Positions 16,972 to 26,677 of a DNA stretch of 64,000 bases are shown piece after piece (positions within the stretch are counted from its first letter, which is position 1; every line of letters begins with the position of its first letter). Source of the DNA: Micromonospora qiuiae. GTDB taxonomy: Bacteria > Actinomycetota > Actinomycetes > Mycobacteriales > Micromonosporaceae. The notes beneath the pieces are model-generated. The model saw only the letters and a program-made list of their open reading frames with translations. It did not search any database and had not been told where the DNA came from. The stretch covers positions 1-64,000 of the forward strand of contig NZ_BOPC01000034.1 in the NCBI RefSeq assembly GCF_016863555.1, written 5' to 3'. The position numbers and the translations under genes are program-made.

Positions 16972-17499
16972 GTGGGCGAACTCAAGCAGAAGGTGACACG
17001 GCTGCGCCAGGCGTACGCTCCGCACGAGCACCGCCCGCTCGGCGGCTACCTGGCGTCGATGGGCACCTACGCCGGGGTGACCGCTGCCATCGCCACGCTG
17101 GTCAAGGCGGCCGGCCGCACGGTGCCGGAGCGGCCCGCCACCTCCGACGTGGTGCTCCTCTCCATCGCCACCCACAAGCTCAGCCGGCTGCTGTCCAAGG
17201 ACGCGGTGACCAGTCCGCTGCGCGCACCCTTCACCCGCTACGACCGACCGATCGGCAGTGGCGAGGTGATGGAGCAGGTCCGCGACTCGGGCAGTGCCAC
17301 CCGACACGCCATCGGCGAGCTGCTCAGCTGCCCGTTCTGCCTGGCGGTCTGGGTGGCCACGGGATTCACCGGCGGCCTCGTGCTCGCGCCGCGACTGACG
17401 CGCCTGGTCGCCACCGCGCTGACCGCGGTCGCCGCGTCGGACTTCCTTCAGATGGCGTACGCGAAGGCCCAGCAGAGTGCGGAGGGCCGCAGGGACTGA
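16972..17499 (+). CDS. DUF1360 membrane protein
   Basis: A 175-residue protein from GTG at 16972, which follows AAGGAGG. It has the DUF1360 hallmarks: a segment containing ATHKLSRLLSKDAVTSPLRA and FTRY, and the cysteine motif ELLSCPFCLAVWVAT leading into a membrane helix. Two or three helices are predicted (near residues 25-45, 118-140 and 145-160). The function is unknown; the family is common in Bacillus and actinobacteria and has been linked to sporulation genes in some species. Confidence 0.85.
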   Translation: MGELKQKVTRLRQAYAPHEHRPLGGYLASMGTYAGVTAAIATLVKAAGRTVPERPATSDVVLLSIATHKLSRLLSKDAVTSPLRAPFTRYDRPIGSGEVMEQVRDSGSATRHAIGELLSCPFCLAVWVATGFTGGLVLAPRLTRLVATALTAVAASDFLQMAYAKAQQSAEGRRD

Positions 17500-17517
17500 C
17501 CAGCCGACCCAGCCGGC

Positions 17518-17566
17518 TCGGGTTTTCCCGACCGGCGGCATCGGGTTTTCTGACCGGCGGCATCGC
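17518..17566. repeat. Imperfect direct repeat after the DUF1360 gene
   Basis: The sequence tcgggttttc plus gaccggcggca occurs twice in tandem (about 17518-17542 and 17542-17564), differing by one or two bases. It lies in the short spacer between convergent genes and is a local duplication with no visible function. Confidence 0.6.
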
Positions 17567-17593
17567 CGTGCCGCAGTTGGCGGAGAGCCAGGG

Positions 17594-17794
17594 TCAGCGT
17601 TGCATGCCGGACCAGCCGCGCGGCGACTCCGGCTCACGCTCGTCCTGATCCGCCCCGGTGATGATGTCCCGGTCGACGGCGGTGCGGTCGTGTTCGTTGG
17701 CGAAGTCCGGCTCGGGCAAGGTGTCCGTACCTTCCGGTGGCTGGCCGAGCGCCGGCCTCCGCTCGTGGTGGTGCTGTTCCTCGGGCTGCGACAT
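17594..17794 (-). CDS. Small hydrophilic hypothetical protein
   Basis: A 66-residue, highly charged product with a poly-His/Glu start (SQPEEQHHHERRPALGQPPE) and no membrane segment. GAGGAG lies just before the ATG at 17794. Its composition suggests a disordered protein. No family is recognised. It follows the 128-residue hypothetical gene on the same strand by 55 bases. Confidence 0.5.
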   Translation of the reverse strand: MSQPEEQHHHERRPALGQPPEGTDTLPEPDFANEHDRTAVDRDIITGADQDEREPESPRGWSGMQR

Positions 17795-17849
17795 GGTGCT
17801 CCTCTTCTGTGCTTTCCCGCCGGGCGCGTGAGATGCAGCGCTTCGGAGG

Positions 17850-18236
17850 TCAGCCTGCCGAGCCGCCCAGCAGGTCGGCCAGCTCGTCGACCGCGTACTC
17901 GCCCTGAGGCACCGCGTTCAGCCGGGAGAGCAGCTGTGCCGGCAGCTCCGCGGCGACCGCGCGACGGTAGATGTCGACCTGGCTGATCCGCTCCTGGCCG
18001 TGGTAGAGCTCATCGAGCAGTTCGTCGAGCGGCCGGGTGTCCACCTCCTCGGTCCCTACCTCGTCGGGCACGGCGGCGGCCGTGCCGGGCAGGTCGGTGA
18101 CGGGTGGGTCGATCGCGGCGGTGTCGACCACGGGCACGTCGGCCAGGATGGCGTCCGGTAGCCGCACGTCACGCGTGGCCGCCGAGGGCGCCGTGTCTGC
18201 CGGGGGTGCCTTGGTCACGGGTAGGTCGTCACTCAC
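17850..18236 (-). CDS. Hypothetical protein with helical C-terminal domain
   Basis: A 128-residue product from GTG at 18236. The first 70 residues are Pro/Ala/Asp-rich and probably disordered. The last 55 (LDELLDELYHGQERISQVDI then YRRAVAAELPAQLLSRLNAV) form an ordered segment ending EYAVDELADLLGG. The segment recalls small DUF2795-like actinobacterial proteins, but the match is weak and no function is assigned. Confidence 0.6.
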   Translation of the reverse strand: MSDDLPVTKAPPADTAPSAATRDVRLPDAILADVPVVDTAAIDPPVTDLPGTAAAVPDEVGTEEVDTRPLDELLDELYHGQERISQVDIYRRAVAAELPAQLLSRLNAVPQGEYAVDELADLLGGSAG

Positions 18237-18322
18237 CCCCGTCAGCTACCCGCACCCCCACCCAGCAAACCCCACCCACTCCGCCCCTTCCCACCCCGCC
18301 CCCTCCCACCCCTGATCCCGTC

Positions 18323-18377
18323 GATCATGAAGTTGTTGTGCTGGAAAGCGTGTTCCCATGGCAACAACTTCATGATC
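18323..18377. repeat. GATC-ended hairpin element
   Basis: A perfect 16-bp inverted repeat (gatcatgaagttgttg at 18323-18338, complement at 18362-18377) encloses 23 bases. It sits between the ends or starts of neighbouring genes, in a C-rich spacer. Similar GATC-ended hairpins occur at 24863, 30573, 44492 and 44700. Confidence 0.8.
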
Positions 18378-18441
18378 AACGCGACGCCTGTCTGACGTGG
18401 ACACAGCCCGGATCGCCGAGGGCGGGAGGGGGAAGGTGTGG

Positions 18442-19548
18442 TCAGGCGAGGGTGGGGTCCAGGCGGGCCGCGTGGGCCCGGCGGGCGCGTACGGCGGTGG
18501 CGAGGTGAGTGAGGACCTCCTCGGTGGTGTCCCAGCCGATGCAGGCGTCGGTGATCGACTGGCCGTAGGTCAGATCCCGGGTGGGGTCGAGATCCTGCCG
18601 GCCGGGTACGAGGAAGCTCTCCAGCATGAGCCCGACGATGCCGAACTGCCCGGCGGCGATCTGCGCGGCCACGTCGGCGGCCACCGTGGGCTGGTTGCGG
18701 TGGTCCTTGCCGCTGTTGCCGTGGCTGACGTCCACCACCAGCCGCTCCGGCAGCCCGGCGGCGCGCAGCAGGTCGAGTGCGCCCGCCACCGACGCCGCGT
18801 CGTAGTTCGGCTGCCCGCCACCGCCGCGCAGCACCAGGTGGCCGTCCGCGTTGCCCCGGGTGTGCATGATCGCCGGGGTGCCGGAGACGTCGATGCCGGG
18901 GAAGACGTGCGGCACGCCGGCGGCCCGGATCGCGTCCACCGCCGTGGCGATGCTGCCGTCGGGGCGGTTCTTCATGCCGATCGGCATGGACAGGCCCGAG
19001 GCGAGCTGGCGGTGCACCTGGCTCTCCACGGTGCGGGCCCCGATCGCGCCCCACGCCACGGTGTCCGCGATGTACTGCGGGGTGATCGGGTCGAGGAACT
19101 CGCAGCCCACCGGCAGGCCGAGGCGCAGCACGTCGAGCAGCAGCGCCCGGGCCATCCGCAGGCCGTTGTTGACGTCACCGGAGCCGTCCAGCCCGGGGTC
19201 GTTGATCAGGCCCTTCCAACCCACCGTGGAGCGCGGCTTCTCGAAGTAGACCCGCATCACCACCAGCAGATCCTCGGAAACCCGCGCGGCCGCCTCGCGC
19301 AGTCGGTGGGCGTACTCAAGGGCGGCGGCCGGGTCGTGCACCGAGCAGGGGCCGACCACCACCAGCAACCGGTCGTCGTCCCGGTCCAGCACCCGACCGA
19401 CGGCGCGCCGGCCGGCCAGCACGGCCGAGGTCAGGCTGTCGTCGAGGGGTAGTTCGTGATGCAGCAGGGCCGGGGTGGTCAGCGGTACGACACGGTCGAT
19501 CCGCTGGTCGATGACCCGGTGATTGTCCGGGGTCGTCACGGTGGGCAT
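18442..19548 (-). CDS. aroG: 3-deoxy-7-phosphoheptulonate synthase (class I)
   Basis: First enzyme of the shikimate pathway, joining phosphoenolpyruvate and erythrose 4-phosphate. The class I (AroFGH) motifs are present: VVGPCSVHDP, RVYFEKPRSTVGWKG, GCEFLDP, PIGMKNRPDGS, and the metal-binding VDVSHGNSGKDH, in a 368-residue product. The ATG at 19548 touches the GAAAGG sequence; a GTG three codons later (19539, 365 residues) has better spacing and may be the real start. A structured leader with a terminator-like hairpin lies upstream, so expression is probably attenuated. Confidence 0.92.
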   Translation of the reverse strand: MPTVTTPDNHRVIDQRIDRVVPLTTPALLHHELPLDDSLTSAVLAGRRAVGRVLDRDDDRLLVVVGPCSVHDPAAALEYAHRLREAAARVSEDLLVVMRVYFEKPRSTVGWKGLINDPGLDGSGDVNNGLRMARALLLDVLRLGLPVGCEFLDPITPQYIADTVAWGAIGARTVESQVHRQLASGLSMPIGMKNRPDGSIATAVDAIRAAGVPHVFPGIDVSGTPAIMHTRGNADGHLVLRGGGGQPNYDAASVAGALDLLRAAGLPERLVVDVSHGNSGKDHRNQPTVAADVAAQIAAGQFGIVGLMLESFLVPGRQDLDPTRDLTYGQSITDACIGWDTTEEVLTHLATAVRARRAHAARLDPTLA

Positions 19549-19608
19549 CCTTTCGCCGACCGCACCCGGGGCCGGTGCCCGGGTCGAGCCGGCTGCTCGT
19601 ACGCGAAA

Positions 19609-19690
19609 GGGCAGGAACGAAAGCTCCTGCCCGGCCGGCTCGAAAACGGTGACGTCAGATCATGGTGAGGTCACCGGCCTGCGAGCCGGC
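19609..19690 (-). promoter_or_regulatory. Structured leader with attenuator-like hairpin before DAHP synthase
   Basis: In the transcript of the minus strand, a nested stem comes first: cgagccggc (19682-19690) pairs with gccggctcg (19634-19642), enclosing gtcaccg/cggtgac (19670-19676 with 19647-19653). A ten-pair hairpin with a tttc loop follows (19623-19632 with 19609-19618) and runs into three U residues. This is the order expected of an anti-terminator or sensor region followed by an intrinsic terminator, about 60 bases before the start codon. No aromatic-residue leader peptide was found. Confidence 0.55.
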
Positions 19691-19844
19691 TGCCTAAACC
19701 ATCGATACGACCTTGTCACGCCGGTAAGCGTACCCGACGGTGGCCGAGTCCTCACCCCCTCGTCGGCGCCGCCTCGTTCCGCGTTCATCCCGGTCGATGA
19801 GTCTGCCGGTAGTTCCCATCGAACGTCATCGACCGGAGGTCTCG

Positions 19845-20996
19845 ATGGACCGTCGTACCCTGCTGCGTGCCGCCGTCGCCGGTGGCGCTGCCGCTTTCTC
19901 CGGCAGCCTGTGGGCCGGTGCGGCCGTGGCCGCCCCCGCGCAGCCTGGCCCCAGCCCGTACGGGCCGCTCGGCACCGCCGACGCCAACGGAATCCGACTG
20001 CCCGCCGGATTCACCAGCCGGATCATCGCCCGCTCCCGCCAGACGGTGGCCGGCACGTCGTACACCTGGCACGACGCGCCCGACGGCGGCGCCTGCTTCC
20101 CCGCCGGCACGGGCTGGATCTACGTCTCGAATTCCGAGATCACCCCGAATGGTGGTGCGTCGGCGGTCCGTTTCAACGCGGACGGCAGCATCGCCTCGGC
20201 GTACCGCATCCTCTCCGGCACCAACCAGAACTGTGCCGGCGGCGCCACCCCGTGGGCGACCTGGCTGTCCTGCGAGGAGGTCAGCCTCGGGTACGTGTAC
20301 GAGACGTACCCGCAGGGCGGCACGACGGCGGTGCGCCGGGCGGCAATGGGGCGGTTCAAGCACGAAGCGGCGGCGTGCGACCCCGACCGCAAGGTGATCT
20401 ACCTGACCGAGGACGAGACAAACGGCTGCTTCTACCGCTTCCGGCCGACGAACTGGGGCGACCTCTCCGCCGGCACGCTGGAGGTGCTGGTCGCGGGCAC
20501 CGCCACCAGCGGTCCGGTGACCTGGGCGCCGGTGCCCGATCCTTCGGCGGCGAGCACGCTGACCCGCAGCCAGGTCTCCGGTGCCAAGCGCTTCAACGGC
20601 GGCGAGGGTTGCTGGTACGCCGACGGCACCTGCTGGTTCACCACGAAGGGCGACAACCGGGTCTGGGCGTACGACGCCGTCAACCAGCGCATTTCCCTGG
20701 CGTACGACGATTCGCTGGTCTCCGGTACCGCGCCGCTGACCGGGGTGGACAACATCACCGGTGCCCGCTCCGGCGACCTCTACGTCGCCGAGGACGGCGG
20801 TGACATGGAGATCTGCCTGATCACGCCCGACGAGGTGGTCGCACCATTCTTGAAGATCACCGGCCAGTCCTCCTCGGAGATCTGCGGGCCGGCCTTCTCG
20901 CCGGACGGCACCCGGTTCTACTTCTCCTCGCAGCGCGGCACGTCCGGATCGTCCTCCGGCGGGATCACCTACGAGGTCCGCGGCCCGTTCCGCTGA
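19845..20996 (+). CDS. PhoX-like (DUF839) Tat-exported protein
   Basis: A 383-residue exported protein. The ATG at 19845 follows GGAGG by seven bases and opens a twin-arginine signal (DRRTLLRAAVAGGAAAF) with cleavage near AVAAPA. The mature part is a beta-propeller-like protein of the DUF839/PhoX group, with SCEEVSLGYVYET, VIYLTEDETNGCFYRFRP and GNGGEGCWYADG-like segments similar to alkaline phosphatase PhoX. Those enzymes hydrolyse phosphomonoesters outside the cell and depend on Ca or Fe cofactors folded before export. Whether this copy is catalytic is not shown. Confidence 0.8.
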   Translation: MDRRTLLRAAVAGGAAAFSGSLWAGAAVAAPAQPGPSPYGPLGTADANGIRLPAGFTSRIIARSRQTVAGTSYTWHDAPDGGACFPAGTGWIYVSNSEITPNGGASAVRFNADGSIASAYRILSGTNQNCAGGATPWATWLSCEEVSLGYVYETYPQGGTTAVRRAAMGRFKHEAAACDPDRKVIYLTEDETNGCFYRFRPTNWGDLSAGTLEVLVAGTATSGPVTWAPVPDPSAASTLTRSQVSGAKRFNGGEGCWYADGTCWFTTKGDNRVWAYDAVNQRISLAYDDSLVSGTAPLTGVDNITGARSGDLYVAEDGGDMEICLITPDEVVAPFLKITGQSSSEICGPAFSPDGTRFYFSSQRGTSGSSSGGITYEVRGPFR

Positions 20997-21002
20997 AGGT
21001 GA

Positions 21003-21083
21003 AAGGAAGGGCCCCTTTTTAACGCAGCGCGTTAAAAAGGGGCCCTTCCTCTACCGGAGGCGTTAAGAGGGGGCCCTTCCTTT
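21003..21083. repeat. GGCCCC repeat element, copy 3 (with an extra half-unit)
   Basis: One forward half-unit (21003-21023) and an inverted dimer (21031-21050 and 21062-21083) lie after the PhoX-like gene. The first two half-units form a 20-bp stem around gcagc and can act as a strong bidirectional terminator. The dimer joins the half-units with ctaccggaggc, the complement of the spacer in copy 1. Confidence 0.85.
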
Positions 21084-21132
21084 CCCGTCCCTTGCGGCGT
21101 GCGGGTGGGTGGGGTGGGGTATGGGAGCGGTT

Positions 21133-21348
21133 ATGACTGATGGACTGAGCGACCAGGAACGGATGGAGTCCCGCGCCCACCTGCTGCCCGAGGAGGCGGC
21201 TGCCGGCAGCGAAGACGCGCAGGCGCAGGCCGAGGCGATCCTCACCGAATCCGATGTCCGGGAGACCGACCGCAACGCCGCCCCGGACACCGTGCTGGAG
21301 CGGCGCACCTCGGATCAGACGGTGACCCCGGTCGAACCCCCCGACTGA
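21133..21348 (+). CDS. Small acidic hypothetical protein
   Basis: A 71-residue hydrophilic protein starting at the ATG at 21133, seven bases after GGGAG. The sequence is Glu/Ala/Asp-rich (ESRAHLLPEEAAAGSEDAQA then QAEAILTESDVRETDRNAAP) and ends PVEPPD, typical of small conserved actinobacterial proteins without a known role. The last 34 bases overlap the convergent gene. Confidence 0.6.
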   Translation: MTDGLSDQERMESRAHLLPEEAAAGSEDAQAQAEAILTESDVRETDRNAAPDTVLERRTSDQTVTPVEPPD

Positions 21349-22049
21349 GCGCTGGCTTTACGCGCCCGGCGGGATCCCCGGTACGAATACTCCCGCAGCC
21401 AGCGCAGCGGTCCCGCCAAGCACAGGTCCTCCGGCGCGTTGCCCACCGGGTCGTAGGCCAGCGCGGTGTCCTCCCGCGCGCCGAGCTGGTCGCCGAGCGT
21501 GACCTGCCCGAAGAGCTGCCACGGTCCGAGGGCGGAGGCGACCGCGAGCAGCAGCCGGGGCGCGTCCGCCCGGGCCGACGCGGTCAGTTCGGTCAGGTCG
21601 CACCCGAGGTCGGGCGATTCCGGGTCGGCCAGGGCGGCGAACCAGAGCCGTTGCCGGGCCGACCGGTACGACATGATCGAGCTGTACGTGCCGGCGAACC
21701 GGCGCCGTGGCAACGGCAGGTGTCGCAGCAGCGGCGCCGCAGCGCTGGAGCTGACCAGCAGGTCGAACGGGCGCCCCGACGGGCGGTGCAACCGGACGGC
21801 CAGGCCCAGCACGTCGGGCCAGCCGGCCGGGGTGGGCACTCCCTTGGAGAGCCGGACGGTCGCCGGATAGCGTCCCGGCTCGTCGAGCAGCCGGACACCG
21901 GTCGGGGCCGGCACACCCCAGACGAACACCTCGCCGGAGAAGGACCGGCCGGCCGGGTGCAGCAGGCGGCCCCGGCGCAGCCGCGCCAGCACTCTGGCCG
22001 CGCGTTCAACGAGGGCAGCGGCGCGCGATGGAGTGGATGTCCTCGACAC
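21315..22049 (-). CDS. Catalase-like superfamily protein of unknown function
   Basis: A 244-residue product. The core SFSGEVFVWGVPAPTGVRLL, followed by RYPATVRLSKGVPTPAG and PDVLGLAVRLH, resembles the catalase-like heme fold (compare the xxRxSKGxGxP stretch) found in proteins often loosely named phosphodiesterase. Catalase active-site residues are not evident, so no activity is claimed. The C-terminal 11 residues run antisense to the end of the small acidic protein gene. Confidence 0.6.
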   Translation of the reverse strand: MSRTSTPSRAAALVERAARVLARLRRGRLLHPAGRSFSGEVFVWGVPAPTGVRLLDEPGRYPATVRLSKGVPTPAGWPDVLGLAVRLHRPSGRPFDLLVSSSAAAPLLRHLPLPRRRFAGTYSSIMSYRSARQRLWFAALADPESPDLGCDLTELTASARADAPRLLLAVASALGPWQLFGQVTLGDQLGAREDTALAYDPVGNAPEDLCLAGPLRWLREYSYRGSRRARKASAQSGGSTGVTV

Positions 22050-22100
22050 CCTCCACGTCTACCCAGGCCGAACCGATCGATACCGCCCACCCCACCCCGG

Positions 22101-22151
22101 GTTGATCAGCCGATGTTGATCGCAACCGCCGTCGCTGACTTGATGATCAAC
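22101..22151. repeat. Short GATC-containing inverted repeat
   Basis: gttgatca (22101-22108) and tgatcaac (22144-22151) form an 8-bp inverted repeat separated by 35 bases, just before the M16 protease gene. It is a weak member of the same GATC-ended hairpin group. Confidence 0.45.
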
Positions 22152-22210
22152 AGGGGTGGGGGTGGGGCGGCGCGCGGGGAAGGGGTGGGAGATCGGATAG
22201 CGTCGGGGCC

Positions 22211-23503
22211 ATGCCCGACAGCGGTTACCCCTGGCCCATCTCGATGACTCGACTGGACAACGGCCTGCGTGTGGTGGTCAGCGAGGATCGCACCGCCCCG
22301 GCGGTGGCGGTCAACCTCTGGTACGACGTCGGCTCGCGGCACGAGCCGGCCGGACAGACCGGCTTCGCGCACCTCTTCGAGCACCTGATGTTCGAGGGCT
22401 CGATGAATGTGGCGAAGACCGAGCACATGAAACTGGTGCAGGGGGCGGGTGGGTCGCTGAACGCGACCACCAACCCGGACCGCACCAACTACTTCGAGAC
22501 GGTCCCCGCCGAGCACCTCGAGCTGGCGCTCTGGCTGGAGGCCGACCGAATGGGCGGGCTGGTGCCGGCGCTGACCCAGGAGACGCTGGACAACCAGCGG
22601 GACGTGGTCAAGAACGAGCGCCGCCAGCGTTACGAGAACGTGCCCTACGGCGACGCCTGGTTGCGGTTGCTGCCCCTGCTCTATCCGCCGGGCCACCCGT
22701 ACCACCACGCCACCATCGGCTCCATGGCCGACCTGAACGCCGCCGACCTGGCCACCTTCCAGGCGTTCCACCAGACCTACTACGCGCCGAACAACGCGGT
22801 GCTCACCGTGGTCGGCGACACCAGCGTCGACGAGGTCGTCGCGCTGGCCGAGAAGTACTTCGGCGCCATCCCGGCCCGGGCGGAGATCCCGCCCGCGCCG
22901 GACGGCCGGGTGGTGCCGTCCACCGGTGTGCCGGCCACCGAGACGGTGGTCGCCGACGTGCCGGCGCCCCGGGTGTACGTCGCGCACCGGACCCACCCGT
23001 TCGGCAGCCCGGGTTACGACGTGGTGACCGTGCTCGCCGCCGTGCTCGGCAGCGGCCGGGGCAGCCGGCTCTACCAGCGGCTCGCCGATGGTGAGCGGAT
23101 CGCCCAGCCGGATCTGGTCGGGGCGTACGGGGTGGACCTGGCGCACGCGCCGGCGCCGCTGATCGCCACCGTCACCGCCCGCCCCGGAGTGAGCGGCCAG
23201 CGGCTGGCCGCCGGGCTGGCCGAGGTGGTCGACGAGCTGGTCACGGTGCCGGTGACCGCCGCCGAGCTGGACCGCGCGAAGGCGCTGCTGACCACCGCCT
23301 GGTGGCGGCAGATGTCCACGGTGGACGGTCGAGCGGACGCGCTGGGCAGGTACGCCACCCAGTTCGGCGACCCGGCCACCGTCGCTGACCGCCTGCCGGC
23401 CTGGCTGGCGGTGACCGCCGACCAGATCGCCGAGGCGGCGGCCGAGGTGCTCGCCGCCGACGATCGGGTGACCCTGATCTACCACCCTGAGGAGAAGCCG
23501 TGA
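22211..23503 (+). CDS. M16 family zinc metallopeptidase (catalytic subunit)
   Basis: A 430-residue insulinase-like zinc protease. The inverted zinc motif HxxEH is present as HLFEH (GFAHLFEHLMFEGS) near residue 59, with the downstream metal-ligand helix region following ETVPAEHLELALWLEADRMG. The ATG at 22211 starts a pair with the next gene, whose start overlaps this stop by four bases. Bacterial M16B enzymes act as two-half heterodimers, one half catalytic and one inactive. Substrates are unknown; peptides or misfolded proteins are typical. Confidence 0.9.
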   Translation: MPDSGYPWPISMTRLDNGLRVVVSEDRTAPAVAVNLWYDVGSRHEPAGQTGFAHLFEHLMFEGSMNVAKTEHMKLVQGAGGSLNATTNPDRTNYFETVPAEHLELALWLEADRMGGLVPALTQETLDNQRDVVKNERRQRYENVPYGDAWLRLLPLLYPPGHPYHHATIGSMADLNAADLATFQAFHQTYYAPNNAVLTVVGDTSVDEVVALAEKYFGAIPARAEIPPAPDGRVVPSTGVPATETVVADVPAPRVYVAHRTHPFGSPGYDVVTVLAAVLGSGRGSRLYQRLADGERIAQPDLVGAYGVDLAHAPAPLIATVTARPGVSGQRLAAGLAEVVDELVTVPVTAAELDRAKALLTTAWWRQMSTVDGRADALGRYATQFGDPATVADRLPAWLAVTADQIAEAAAEVLAADDRVTLIYHPEEKP

Positions 23504-24846
23504 CTCTGATCGCCGATCGTCCCGGTCCGGGTGCGGCCCGCCCGTACCGCTTCCCGCAGGTGGTCCGCCGGACCGTCGCGGGCGGCCAGGTCGTCGCCGC
23601 GCACCTGCCCGGGCAGAACCTCGCGGTGGCGTTGCTGCTGCTCGACGCGGGGGCCGGCCGGGAGCCGGTGGGCTCCGAAGGGCTCGGTGGGGTGCTGGCC
23701 AAGGCGTTGGAGGAGGGCACCGTCGAGCGCGACGCCACCGCGTACGCGCTCGCCATCGAGGCGCTCGGCACCGAACTGGTGACCGGGCTGGACTGGGACA
23801 CCTTCCAGGCCAGCGTGCAGGTGCCGGTGGACCGGCTGGGGGCGGCCGTGGAACTGCTCGCCGAGGCGGTACGCACTCCGAAGCTGGACCCGGAGGACGT
23901 ACGGCGGGTCCGTGACGACGAGGCGACCGCGCTGCGGATGGACTGGGCCAACCCCGGGCCCCGCGCCGACGCGGTGCTGCGCGCCGACCTGTTCGGCGTC
24001 GACAACCGGTGGGGCCGCCCGATGTACGGCACCCCGGACTCGGTGGCCGCCCTGGACGCGGAGGACGTCACCGTCTTCCACTCCGAGTGGTTCATCCGGC
24101 CCGGGGCCCTGGTGGTCGCCGGTGACCTGGACCGGATCGACCTGGACGCGTTGGCCGCGGCGGCGTTCGCCGGCACCGTCGGCGGGCCGGTGGACCGGGG
24201 TGCGCCGATCGAGGTGCCGCTGCACGCCAACCGCCGGATCATCCTGGTCGACCGGCCCGGCTCGGTGCAGTCCACGCTGCGCCTCGGCCACCCCGCACCA
24301 CACCGCGCCCACCCGGACTACGTGCCGATCGCCCTGGCCGGCACGGTGCTCGGCGGTGCCTTCACCTCCCGGCTCAACCACCTCATCCGGGAGGTACGCG
24401 GCTACACGTACGGCATCCGAGGCGACTTCGCCTCGTCCCGCCGGTTCGGCCGGTTCGCGGTCAGCTCCGGTGTGCAGACCGCCGTCACCGCGCCCGCCCT
24501 GGTGGAGGCGGTCGGGGAGATCGCCCGTACCCAGGCCGGCGGGGTGACCGAGGACGAGTTGGCGGTGGCCCGGTCCTGGCGGGCGGGGCAGCTCTCGGTC
24601 GAGTTGCAGAGCCCACGGGCGATCGCCGGGGCGCTGACCACGCTGGTGGTGCACGACCTGCCCGACGACTACCACGCCCGGTTGCGAGAGTCCCTGCTCG
24701 CCGCCGACGTGGCGCAGGTCTCGGCGGCCGCCGCCGCGCACCTGCACCCGGAGTCGCTGACCCTGGTGGTGGAGGGGGACGCCGCGCTGATCCGGGACGA
24801 TCTGGCCGCCACCGACCTCGGCGAACTGGTCGACCACACCCCCTGA
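23500..24846 (+). CDS. M16 family peptidase-like protein (inactive subunit)
   Basis: A 448-residue homologue of the preceding protease that lacks the HxxEH zinc site; the corresponding stretch reads GLGGVLAKALEEGTVERDAT. It keeps the substrate-clamping C-terminal signature with Arg and Tyr (LNHLIREVRGYTYGIRGDFA). This loss is the rule for the noncatalytic half of M16B heterodimers, so it probably completes the chamber with the upstream protein. Start is GTG at 23500, overlapping by four bases. Confidence 0.9.
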   Translation: MTLIADRPGPGAARPYRFPQVVRRTVAGGQVVAAHLPGQNLAVALLLLDAGAGREPVGSEGLGGVLAKALEEGTVERDATAYALAIEALGTELVTGLDWDTFQASVQVPVDRLGAAVELLAEAVRTPKLDPEDVRRVRDDEATALRMDWANPGPRADAVLRADLFGVDNRWGRPMYGTPDSVAALDAEDVTVFHSEWFIRPGALVVAGDLDRIDLDALAAAAFAGTVGGPVDRGAPIEVPLHANRRIILVDRPGSVQSTLRLGHPAPHRAHPDYVPIALAGTVLGGAFTSRLNHLIREVRGYTYGIRGDFASSRRFGRFAVSSGVQTAVTAPALVEAVGEIARTQAGGVTEDELAVARSWRAGQLSVELQSPRAIAGALTTLVVHDLPDDYHARLRESLLAADVAQVSAAAAAHLHPESLTLVVEGDAALIRDDLAATDLGELVDHTP

Positions 24847-24862
24847 CCCCCGACTCGATGTC

Positions 24863-24916
24863 GATCAAGAAGTTTGCGTCGGACATCGGCGGGATCCAGA
24901 CGCAAATTTCTTGATC
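24863..24916. repeat. GATC-ended hairpin element
   Basis: An 18-bp inverted repeat with one mismatch (gatcaagaagtttgcgtc at 24863-24880 and its complement at 24899-24916) closes an 18-base loop. It lies 17 bases after the M16 stop codon, so it may terminate that operon. A and T are richer here than in the surroundings. Confidence 0.8.
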
Positions 24917-24996
24917 AACTGCAGAAGGCGGGTGAGTGTGATGTTGGTCGCGGTGGTGATGGAGTGGGACTGAGAAGTTGCGGCGGGGGAGGGTGA

Positions 24997-26157
<1,161 letters not shown>

Positions 26158-26172
26158 CCTGGAGGAGAAGCC

Positions 26173-26616
26173 GTGACCGACGACCGTACCCGGCAGGCGC
26201 TGGGTGATCTCATCGCGAACGGGTCGCTGGGCGTACTGGCGACCATCAAGCGCGACGGGCGACCGCAGTTGTCGAACGTGGTGTACGCGTTCGACCGGGC
26301 CCACGACCTGATCCGGGTGTCGGTGACCGACGGTCGGGCGAAGACCGCCAATCTGCGCCGCGATCCACGGGCCAGCTTCCACGTCAGCAGCGAGGACGGT
26401 TGGGCGTACGCGGTGGCCGAGGCGCGGGCCGAGCTGACCGCGGTCGCGGCGGAACCGGGCGACGCGACGGTCTCCGAACTCGTCGAGCTCTACCAGGCCG
26501 TACGGGGTGAGGAACATCCGGACTGGGACGACTACCGCCGGGCCATGGTCAGCGAGCGGCGGCTGGTGCTGCGGCTGCACGTCGAACGCCTCTACGGCCT
26601 CCCGCCGCGAGGCTGA
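26173..26616 (+). CDS. PPOX-class F420-dependent oxidoreductase
   Basis: A 147-residue split-barrel protein (ALGDLIANGSLGVLATIKRD then GRPQLSNVVYAF), the pattern of pyridoxamine-oxidase-fold proteins that in actinobacteria commonly bind F420 instead of FMN. It has an ERLYG-type terminal region as in that subgroup. GTG at 26173 follows GGAGGAG. It is 15 bases after asd, so it is probably cotranscribed, although a functional link is not obvious. Confidence 0.8.
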   Translation: MTDDRTRQALGDLIANGSLGVLATIKRDGRPQLSNVVYAFDRAHDLIRVSVTDGRAKTANLRRDPRASFHVSSEDGWAYAVAEARAELTAVAAEPGDATVSELVELYQAVRGEEHPDWDDYRRAMVSERRLVLRLHVERLYGLPPRG

Positions 26617-26677
26617 CGTTACTGGTCGTGGCCGTCGGGTAGACGCATGGCTGCCCTACACCCGAGAGGGAGGCACC

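Noticed and set aside
22106..24837. Long minus-strand frames opposite the M16 genes
   Set aside because: They are antisense shadows of well-supported protease genes; their products are Gly/Arg/His-rich with no domain.
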